The translations under genes and the position numbers were made by a program. Positions 1 through 4,866 of a DNA stretch of 40,913 nt are shown here, one piece after another; the first letter of the stretch is position 1; each line of letters starts with the position of its first letter. The stretch covers positions 1 through 40,913 of IMG/VR virus record IMGVR_UViG_3300042387_000156; one strand, 5' to 3'. The DNA is from a virus. The notes beneath the pieces are model-generated. The model saw only the letters and a list, made by a program, of their open reading frames with translations. It was not told the origin of the DNA and searched no databases.

Positions 1-156
1 CACTATTCTCGTACATCATCCCACTCACTCTCTACTGGTAGCCATGAATTACCTTGCCCTACGAATTGCGGTATCTCGTTGATGTAAGCAGGTGGCAACT
101 TGCGTGGGTCTAATCCCATAGCACGCTGTATATCCACACGCTCAAAACGATCTGTG
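1..156. repeat. Terminal direct repeat, left copy (circular joint)
   Basis: The first 156 bases recur at 40758-40913 in the same orientation. The copies differ at one base: C at 30, T at 40787. The difference falls in the third position of a Glu codon of the whiB-like gene (GAG versus GAA on the minus strand), so it is silent. This is the signature of a contig that closes on itself, or of a terminally redundant phage genome. The single silent difference suggests population variation rather than random error, but an error cannot be excluded. Confidence 0.93.
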
Positions 157-392
157 TTAGCCCATATCCCGTCTAAATCTTTATAGGATAAAGCATACTC
201 ATAACACTCATCGTATGCAGGACAACTCATACACACAGTCCTAGCACGCAAGGCACTAGGTGTGCGTGAGAATTTCTCCCTAAGTTTCCAGCGTGGATAC
301 ACGCCGATAACTTCACTCATCTCGGGAAACCAATCATCAGGACTTGGATCGTATGCGCAACTTGCTTCGTTCACGAAGTTAGGCATAGTCAT
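3..392 (-). CDS. whiB-like: WhiB-family Fe-S transcription regulator
   Basis: This encodes about 129 residues with the WhiB layout. An isolated Cys12 is followed by a C-x2-C-x5-C cluster (Cys54, Cys57, Cys63) that would hold a [4Fe-4S] cluster with it. The family's G-[IV]-W turn is seen as GIWAN at about 75-79, followed by a basic stretch. WhiB proteins are confined to Actinobacteria and their phages, where they bind the primary sigma factor region 4 and alter promoter choice. I chose the ATG at 392 because it overlaps the upstream stop as ATGA and has a GAGAGGTGG ribosome site 6 nt away; the reading frame is open 13 codons further upstream. It lies late in the leftward operon. It probably redirects host RNA polymerase (inference). 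The gene is complete here, and its C-terminal part is repeated at the window end. Confidence 0.9.
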   Translation of the reverse strand: MTMPNFVNEASCAYDPSPDDWFPEMSEVIGVYPRWKLREKFSRTPSALRARTVCMSCPAYDECYEYALSYKDLDGIWANTDRFERVDIQRAMGLDPRKLPPAYINEIPQFVGQGNSWLPVESEWDDVRE

Positions 393-733
393 AACAGACC
401 ACCTCTCATAAAGAACACACGATAAGCACACTCTGTGTTATCGCCTATACATTGTTCGCCACGCTTAGCACCACACATAGCGCATGGATACTCTCGTGGA
501 TCATCTAAGTTAAACATGGTACTCGGCAACGATTTATAGCGCACACGAGTAGCATCACTAGAGGGCAGGTATGTGAGATAAACAGACACAGGCCCGTCTA
601 TCTCCCAACCTTCCTCGAGGTGTATGAACTCACCTGCAAGGAGATCAACTCGTGTGGTTTTATTACCACCTTTCGTGGTTTTCCACACGAGATCATCCCA
701 CTCACACTTGCGCTCACGCATCATCTTAAGCAT
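389..733 (-). CDS. Small zinc-finger-like protein of unknown function
   Basis: This encodes about 114 residues. The C-terminus holds a probable zinc site with Cys84, Cys87, Cys95 and Cys102 (CAMC, then C-x7-C and C-x6-C), like the short C-terminal zinc fingers common in actinophage proteins. The N-terminal part is charged and has no family I recognise. The frame is open to an ATG at 820, but that region overlaps a convincing zinc-ribbon gene in another frame (726-863). I therefore prefer the ATG at 733, which overlaps that gene's TAA by 8 nt and has a GGGG tract 6 nt upstream; ATGs at 724 and 721 are alternatives. Its stop overlaps the WhiB start (ATGA), so translation is probably coupled. 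Confidence 0.7.
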   Translation of the reverse strand: MLKMMRERKCEWDDLVWKTTKGGNKTTRVDLLAGEFIHLEEGWEIDGPVSVYLTYLPSSDATRVRYKSLPSTMFNLDDPREYPCAMCGAKRGEQCIGDNTECAYRVFFMRGGLL

Positions 734-863
734 GAAGTACCCCGATCTTTGCCATGCCACACGAGTAGCAATAGTTTCGTTCAGCGTTATAGTCATGCTC
801 AGGTACCCACATGGGTACATCGCACTTGTGGCATCGAGTGTCGATACACTTAGTCGTTTGCAT
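726..863 (-). CDS. 45-residue zinc-ribbon protein
   Basis: This very short gene has a textbook zinc ribbon: Cys11-x2-Cys14 (CHKC), 17 residues, then Cys32-x2-Cys35 (CYSC). The product starts MQTTKCIDTRC and ends GVLHA. The ATG at 863 has an AGGA ribosome site 7 nt upstream, lies inside the end of the preceding gene (stop 850-852), and the stop overlaps the next start as ATGCTTAA. The spacing matches the other coupled genes in this operon. Function is unknown; free-standing zinc ribbons of this size often bind nucleic acid or protein partners. The alternative is that the overlapping longer frame (to 820) is used here, but that frame has no ribosome site and no motif in this part. Confidence 0.72.
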   Translation of the reverse strand: MQTTKCIDTRCHKCDVPMWVPEHDYNAERNYCYSCGMAKIGVLHA

Positions 864-1020
864 CTGTGTATCCTAACTGTTCAGCCTTCTCACGATATGT
901 GTGTGAGCGTAGCAACCAGCGACTAGCATCTATCATCTTGCGTTGTGATAGCGCAATCTCATAGTGCTTGTAGCAGGTGTCTGCCATTGTTGCGTATGCC
1001 TTTAGCGGTGGTGTACTCAT
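850..1020 (-). CDS. Hypothetical 56-residue protein
   Basis: A 56-residue reading frame starts at the ATG at 1020, one base after the amidotransferase stop (1022-1024). A GGGAG ribosome site lies 7 nt upstream. The product (MSTPPLKAYATMADTC to YTDAND) is mostly helical and charged, with a short segment DASRWLLRSHTYREKAEQLG that looks like an amphipathic helix. It has no zinc site, signal or membrane segment. I do not recognise the family. It fills an otherwise empty gap in a tightly packed operon, which together with the ribosome site supports it being real. Confidence 0.72.
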   Translation of the reverse strand: MSTPPLKAYATMADTCYKHYEIALSQRKMIDASRWLLRSHTYREKAEQLGYTDAND

Positions 1021-1021
1021 G

Positions 1022-1852
1022 TTAGAACTCCCATGCTGTTGAGTATGCTTTGTGTGATTGCTCGTATGTCATTTTCTTGTAGCACATACAGTTTACACTA
1101 ACCATGTCGCACCATTGGCAGGTATCACACACTTGGCACACATAGTTGTGGATGATGAGATCATCCTCGAGTAAGTGTGTTTGGCATCCTACGCATGGCC
1201 ACTCCTCGTTATCGTATGTGTTTTCTGATGCGGTATAGAATGAGCCTAAGTCTTGCTTGCTATACCACTTGTTGTAGAAGCCGTATGAAGGCGAGCAACT
1301 GTCGTTAGACCACCACACACCACTCTCGTCTGTCGTACCCTTGTTATCGTGTAGCAGGTACATCTGATACTCTGCCTTAGGATCAACAGTAAGCACACAC
1401 ACCTTAGAGCCTGATGTGTACTCCTCGAGTATGTTGTAGATGTGTGGATTATCGAGAGCAGATACACCGCCTATCTTGGCGAGAACTTCCTCTGCGAATA
1501 TGCGTGTATCACTACGCCAATCTCCCGTTGGAATATCTATTGGGAGTATGCCGTTGTGTGCAAGCACAGTCATACTGTCTGCTACCTTGAACGGGTGGCA
1601 GTTGTCCAAGTTAGTTGCGCCATGTGTGGCTAGTCGTGCGTGCCATAGTGCATAGTCAGACGGATACTCAGCACGCATCTTGAGGAACTCATTGACCGCA
1701 TCATCAGGATCCATTGTGTGATAGGTGATGATACGCTTCTCCTTGCTCACGACAATAGCAAACCCGAAGCCGTCTGGGTTGTTGATCGCAGAGTAAGTTA
1801 ACTTCTCACGATCAGGTAATACATTGGGTGGTACTACGCATAACATACACAT
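1022..1852 (-). CDS. Class II glutamine amidotransferase with C-terminal Cys cluster
   Basis: This encodes 276 residues. Cys2 follows the initiator Met, as required for the Ntn-type nucleophile of class II glutaminases, which release ammonia from glutamine. Other family signatures are DGFGFAI near 28, LWHARLATHG near 69-78 (the Arg/His substrate loop) and LAHNGIL near 97-103 (the Asn-Gly oxyanion loop). The last 60 residues carry eight or more cysteines in CVGC, CQVCDTCQWC and CMC patterns, which suggests a zinc module not usual for the family. The ribosome site GAGGA precedes ATG 1852. It sits directly downstream of an amidoligase-like gene; this pairing is known from predicted peptide-amide systems in bacteria and phages. 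The likely job is to supply ammonia or remove a glutamyl group; the substrate is unknown. Confidence 0.8.
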   Translation of the reverse strand: MCMLCVVPPNVLPDREKLTYSAINNPDGFGFAIVVSKEKRIITYHTMDPDDAVNEFLKMRAEYPSDYALWHARLATHGATNLDNCHPFKVADSMTVLAHNGILPIDIPTGDWRSDTRIFAEEVLAKIGGVSALDNPHIYNILEEYTSGSKVCVLTVDPKAEYQMYLLHDNKGTTDESGVWWSNDSCSPSYGFYNKWYSKQDLGSFYTASENTYDNEEWPCVGCQTHLLEDDLIIHNYVCQVCDTCQWCDMVSVNCMCYKKMTYEQSHKAYSTAWEF

Positions 1853-1853
1853 G

Positions 1854-3377
1854 TTAGTTTTCCTCGTCTGTGGAATTAGATCCCACGCTTGTAGTTTCTA
1901 GCACCTTCATCGCAACTTGCGTGAAGTTTCCGTACTTGTCCTGATTGTCTAGCACATAAGCCATGAACCTAAACCACGATAGTTGCTTGTCCTTTGGGTT
2001 TATTCTCATATCTCGTGTGTATTCTGTGGCTGCATGTAGGAACTCAATAGCAGATAAAATCCTCTGCTTGCGGAGTGATCCTCTGAACACACGAACCTCT
2101 AGCGTGGCATCGTTGTATGAGTTAACAGCCTCATACCTGTCTGCCTGTTGTCCATGCTTGATCTTGGGTACGAGATAGCCCTTGTCCTTGAATCTTGCGT
2201 AAGAACTTGAGCGACCTGCTACGCCTTCGACCATGCGTGAGTTGTCGTATATGAGTTTCTGAAACCGCAACTCATGACCCTCATCACGCTTGCCATTTTT
2301 CATGAAGGCTGTGCGTGATATGTGAATGTGTAATCCACATGTGCTTGTATCCCATGAACGGAAACCAAGTTGGCGTAAGCGGTTCAGCCAATCCCAGTTA
2401 AGGTTCTCGAGTTGATCGAATGAGTGTGGATGCGATACGATCTCGAAGCCGTCATTGAGTGAGCCGTCATGCTTACAGTACACACGATCTCCGAGTTGAT
2501 CTATCACCACTTGAGCGCCGTTATCTACACCATGCTCGTTAGAATCCTCGACCTCTAACTCGAAGCCGAAGTGATACTGAGCCTTCCCGTAAAACTGTGG
2601 GGCTGGCTTGTATGAGTAATCGTAGATTAGCCCGTTGCGATAGCACTCATGGTCATCGTTTTCTGTACGCTCACCATAGCACTCACCACACTCCCAACTC
2701 TCGTCATAGCATGTACCACACAGGCTACGATCACGAGCATCGGAGTAATGAAGTTCGCTGAACATCTCGTTGCAATACTCACACATCGAGAAATCATCTG
2801 ACTCATTAAGCACATCCGAACATGTTGCACATGTAGGAGAGCCGTTAAAGTATGCGTGTTGATTACCATAGTGCGGAGTTTCACACTCACCACATGTATA
2901 TGAACATGTGCGGTGTACTGTACGCATCTCGTTATCGTACATAACCTGAACAGTATTGGTCATGTACTCAAACGGAACATGATAATCACCTGTTTGAAGT
3001 ATCATACGATGACATAGGCATACATGGCGTGTATCCTCGTGCTTGGCTATGTACTTGGCAGGGAACAGCGTGTCTATCGCAGTAGAAACGCTATCTGTGA
3101 TGTTTAATACCTTCGAGTATGCGCTCTCGATGTCTGTATCAAAGCGCAAAGCCTTGCGTGTGCAAGGATCGCATAGGTATGTCCTCTGGCGTGTGGTTGT
3201 CTGTGTGTCGTACAGAGCAGAGCCTTTGCCACAGTTATCGCAGACGCCATAACCTGCCGTTGTAATGCGTACGGCTAGGAGTGCGTCTAGATCATCTTGG
3301 TTCAGTTGCATGAACCAATCGTGTGTGGCTACACTTGCGTAATAATCTGCGAATGTAGCCTGTAAGCCTGTGCTCAC
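1854..3377 (-). CDS. Amidoligase-like (glutamine-synthetase-fold COOH-NH2 ligase) protein with zinc-rich N-terminus
   Basis: This encodes about 507 residues if the GTG at 3377 is used. That GTG overlaps the upstream stop as GTGA; the ATG at 3410 is an alternative. The first ~240 residues hold many Cys pairs (CDNC, CDPC, CGEC, CATC, CEYC, CGTC, CGEC), enough for several zinc knuckles. The C-terminal half matches the Amidoligase_2 type: FGFELEVE near 270-277, KHDGSL then GFEIVSHP near 302-317, CGLHIHIS near 347-354, and TLEVRVFRGS near 425-434. These acidic, His and Arg positions are the ATP/metal and substrate residues expected in the family. Such enzymes join a carboxylate to an amine at ATP cost. 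The zinc-rich N-terminus may bind a target. The adjacent amidotransferase suggests one pathway; the product is unknown. Confidence 0.75.
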   Translation of the reverse strand: MSTGLQATFADYYASVATHDWFMQLNQDDLDALLAVRITTAGYGVCDNCGKGSALYDTQTTTRQRTYLCDPCTRKALRFDTDIESAYSKVLNITDSVSTAIDTLFPAKYIAKHEDTRHVCLCHRMILQTGDYHVPFEYMTNTVQVMYDNEMRTVHRTCSYTCGECETPHYGNQHAYFNGSPTCATCSDVLNESDDFSMCEYCNEMFSELHYSDARDRSLCGTCYDESWECGECYGERTENDDHECYRNGLIYDYSYKPAPQFYGKAQYHFGFELEVEDSNEHGVDNGAQVVIDQLGDRVYCKHDGSLNDGFEIVSHPHSFDQLENLNWDWLNRLRQLGFRSWDTSTCGLHIHISRTAFMKNGKRDEGHELRFQKLIYDNSRMVEGVAGRSSSYARFKDKGYLVPKIKHGQQADRYEAVNSYNDATLEVRVFRGSLRKQRILSAIEFLHAATEYTRDMRINPKDKQLSWFRFMAYVLDNQDKYGNFTQVAMKVLETTSVGSNSTDEEN

Positions 3378-3520
3378 TTGCGTAGATCCCGATTCGCTTT
3401 GGCGAGCCATTGGACTTGGCGTGTGAGGCGTGCGTTCTGCACCGCTGTCGTGATGAACAGCGATGTACTTACTGTTAGGGCAATCATCGTAGCGATGAGT
3501 GTGCCTGTGTCTAGGTACAT
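3374..3520 (-). CDS. Small single-span membrane protein, first gene of leftward operon
   Basis: This 48-residue frame begins MYLDTGTLIATMIALTVSTS, with a hydrophobic span at about 8-27 and a basic tail (RLTRQVQWLAKANRDLRK). The ATG at 3520 has a strong AGAGGA ribosome site 7 nt upstream. The TGA overlaps a GTG start of the amidoligase gene (GTGA). It lies in a different frame from the long open frame that extends the amidoligase upstream to 3575; that extension has no ribosome site or motif. It probably sits in the inner membrane with the tail in the cytoplasm. Function is unknown; it could anchor the following enzymes or mark early membrane takeover. Confidence 0.72.
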   Translation of the reverse strand: MYLDTGTLIATMIALTVSTSLFITTAVQNARLTRQVQWLAKANRDLRK

Positions 3521-3540
3521 ATTCTTTCCTCTCGTGTGAG

Positions 3541-3588
3541 AAACTCCCTACGAGTGGGAAAATGAAGTAAACCACCCGTAGAGAGTTT
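3541..3588 (-). promoter_or_regulatory. Hairpin in 5' leader of leftward operon
   Basis: AAACTCCCTACG (3541-3552) and CGTAGAGAGTTT (3577-3588) form a 12-bp stem with one mismatch. GTGG and CCAC inside can extend it. It lies between the proposed start of transcription near 3610 and the ribosome site at 3527-3532, so it would form in the leader RNA. On the plus strand the right arm runs into TTTTT, so it could also stop rightward transcripts. Role unproven. Confidence 0.55.
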
Positions 3589-3616
3589 TTGATGATCCTT
3601 TGACCACCAAGAAACC

Positions 3617-3644
3617 ATCATAGCAGATCGGTTTTTGAGGTCAA
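3617..3644 (-). promoter_or_regulatory. Sigma70-like promoter for leftward operon
   Basis: On the minus strand TTGACC (3639-3644) and TATGAT (3617-3622) are separated by 16 bases, close to the -35/-10 consensus of primary sigma factors. The expected RNA start is near 3610, upstream of the small membrane gene at 3520. GGTCAAA (3639-3645) and TTTGACC (3599-3605) form an inverted repeat around the -10 box, a possible operator. This promoter could drive the whole leftward operon. Confidence 0.7.
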
Positions 3645-3661
3645 AAAAGCCCTGAATAAAA

Positions 3662-3804
3662 GAAAAAATGCGTGCGTATGTAGAGATCATAAAAAATCTT
3701 CCTTCACGTACGAGTTGTATGTACGTTGTGCGTACGTATGACAGCGAGGAATGTAGCGTGCGTCCGCATAGGCGTGTGCGTAACAGCGATGAATGTAGTG
3801 CGTG
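3662..3804. repeat. GT-rich region with direct repeats, non-coding
   Basis: No convincing gene is seen in 3645-3951. This part is rich in CGTGCG and CGTACG words. ACAGCGAGGAATGTAGCGTG (3741-3760) recurs imperfectly at 3783 as ACAGCGATGAATGTAGTGCG, 42 bp further on. GTACG-ttgtg-CGTAC (about 3721-3735) is a small inverted repeat. Short frames on both strands here show no ribosome site and a biased composition. The stretch could bind a regulator or be part of an origin; the sequence alone does not decide. Confidence 0.5.
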
Positions 3805-3827
3805 TGCGTGCGGGGGCGTATGGAAAA

Positions 3828-3920
3828 TTCGGACATTTCGGACATGCGCTTGATTCCCGTATAGAAAAGATCACCAACACAAACCGCATGGCTAGGGGAT
3901 AAATCGGACATATCGGACAA
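3828..3920. promoter_or_regulatory. Two tandem pairs of a 9-bp repeat, putative operators
   Basis: TTCGGACAT occurs twice head-to-tail at 3828-3845, and ATCGGACAT/ATCGGACAA at 3903-3920. The two pairs lie 75 bp apart, about seven helical turns. A possible rightward -10 box TATAGA (3860-3865) lies between them, and the second unit (TTCGGA, 3837-3842) sits where a -35 box would be, 17 bases upstream. Repeats in this arrangement fit operators or iterons for a phage regulator. The binding protein is unknown; WhiB or the sigma-like factor are candidates. Confidence 0.55.
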
Positions 3921-4021
3921 GAAACGCCTCAAAATGAGCGTAAATTAGGTCATGGCTTGGATCGGTGGTAAAGTTGATCCAATGCCAAAAGGCAGGAACC
4001 ACCTAAACGAAATGAGAAAAA

Positions 4022-4453
4022 ATGAACAAGATCGAAATAACCGAAATCGTGGACATGTTTGAATTGACCACAGAAGCATCTAAGTCATGCGTAAATCGTC
4101 TAGAGTCTGCGCTGACTAAAACTGGCTCAACATCATCACGCTTGAGCATGGCATCATCATCACTAAGCGCCTTGCGTGATAAGTACGATGATGAAACCAC
4201 CGATTACATCTCACTTAACGCCTTATCCTCGATCCTTAAGTTTGCAAGCGTGTTAGGCGTGGATAACAAGAAGCCAGCGCAAGCAGAGGACAAGCCAGCC
4301 AAGAAAAGAAAAACAGGTTGGGAGAATCTGAAGCCAGCAGACGCAACACCAGCGAAGCCAAAGAAATCCGCAAGCGTGGAAATCTCGGGCTTATCGAATG
4401 AGGACATCATCGCTCAACTATTGGAAGCCTTGAGCGTAGCGCAACGCAGATAG
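4022..4453 (+). CDS. Hypothetical protein with basic linker
   Basis: This encodes 143 residues. The N-terminal ~80 residues look helical and Ser-rich (EIVDMFELTTEASKSCVNRL and a later SSLSALRDKYDDE). A Lys/Ala/Pro-rich linker (about 83-117) leads to a short C-terminal helix ending ALSVAQRR. I do not recognise a family. The ribosome site is weak (GAG 9 nt upstream). It stands alone between the control region and a strong terminator, so it has its own transcript. Its place before terL is where a small terminase often lies, but no DNA-binding motif is visible and I make no such call. An overlapping 36-codon frame from 3952 is weaker. Confidence 0.7.
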   Translation: MNKIEITEIVDMFELTTEASKSCVNRLESALTKTGSTSSRLSMASSSLSALRDKYDDETTDYISLNALSSILKFASVLGVDNKKPAQAEDKPAKKRKTGWENLKPADATPAKPKKSASVEISGLSNEDIIAQLLEALSVAQRR

Positions 4454-4470
4454 TCCACCGACACAAACTT

Positions 4471-4510
4471 AACCCCGTATGCGTGCGAGCGTGTGCGGGG
4501 TTATTTTTAT
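4471..4510 (+). terminator. Intrinsic terminator after the 143-residue gene
   Basis: AACCCCG (4471-4477) and CGGGGTT (4496-4502) form a 7-bp stem with an 18-base loop, followed by ATTTTTAT. It lies 17 bases after the stop at 4453. It separates this short transcript from the terL operon. Confidence 0.8.
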
Positions 4511-4523
4511 GCGCTCACGCACG

Positions 4524-4620
4524 CTGGGGCTCTGCCCCAGACCCCGCTGGGGGACACCCCCAGACCCCCGGGCGGATAGAATCGGGGTCAAAAAGCGACC
4601 CCGATGCTTGTAATCCGCCC
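4524..4620. repeat. GC-rich cluster of three perfect hairpins
   Basis: Three perfect inverted repeats lie side by side: CTGGGGC-tct-GCCCCAG (4524-4540), CTGGGGG-aca-CCCCCAG (4547-4563), and a double-stem hairpin with outer arms GGGCGGAT (4570-4577) and ATCCGCCC (4613-4620) and inner 9-bp arms ATCGGGGTC (4581-4589) and GACCCCGAT (4597-4605). The block is strikingly GC-rich against its AT-rich surroundings and contains no credible gene. It resembles REP-type palindromes of high-GC actinobacteria. It could be an origin, a packaging signal or an acquired element; none is proven. Confidence 0.8.
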
Positions 4621-4697
4621 TCGGGCAGGGTAACACTATCAGGATATATTTTTTACTCATTATATGCTCTGACCTGCGGTTATCTATATCTTCTAAA

Positions 4698-4836
4698 GTA
4701 CTAGCGTTCGGTTCAACATAGTTGAACGGGTTAGTATATATGTACGGTAAAACGAACGCAAGTACCTAGTGAGTTTTCTCGGAGCACTTAATGTGCTCCT
4801 CGCCTCGGGGGTAGTGAGGCGCTTTTAAGAAGCGCC
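4698..4836 (+). promoter_or_regulatory. Structured leader upstream of terL
   Basis: GTACTAGCGTTCG (4698-4710) pairs with CGAACGCAAGTAC (4753-4765), 13 bp with one mismatch, and encloses a perfect GTTCAAC-ata-GTTGAAC hairpin (4711-4727). Next come GGAGCAC-ttaat-GTGCTCC (4781-4799), CGCCTC/GAGGCG (4801-4806, 4816-4821) and GGCGCTT-ttaag-AAGCGCC (4818-4836). The last two share bases 4818-4821 and cannot form together, as in attenuators. No gene lies in 4511-4866. A strong GGAGG site (4855-4859) for terL follows. It could be regulatory RNA, or a DNA signal for packaging. Confidence 0.6.
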
Positions 4837-4866
4837 GAACGAAGGGGGATATATGGAGGTTTTATT

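Noticed and set aside
733-820. N-terminal extension of the zinc-finger gene at 389 up to 820
   Set aside because: It overlaps a better supported zinc-ribbon gene, with no ribosome site at 820 or 796. A 7-bp inverted repeat GTACCCA/TGGGTAC at 803-818 was noted but lies inside that coding region.
3668-3932. Short frames on both strands in the GT-rich control region
   Set aside because: No ribosome sites; Arg/Val/Thr/His-rich products reflect the repeated CGTGCG words.
3952-4062. 36-codon frame overlapping the start of the gene at 4022
   Set aside because: Poor ribosome spacing, no motif, and the downstream 143-residue frame is longer and ends at a terminator.
4469-4704. Frames through the GC-rich hairpin island on both strands
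   Set aside because: They arise from palindromic GC-rich DNA, span a terminator and lack start signals.
4704-4759. tRNA-like fold closed by GCGTTCG/CGAACGC
   Set aside because: 56 bases, no T-arm at the 3' side and no anticodon stem; treated as leader hairpin.
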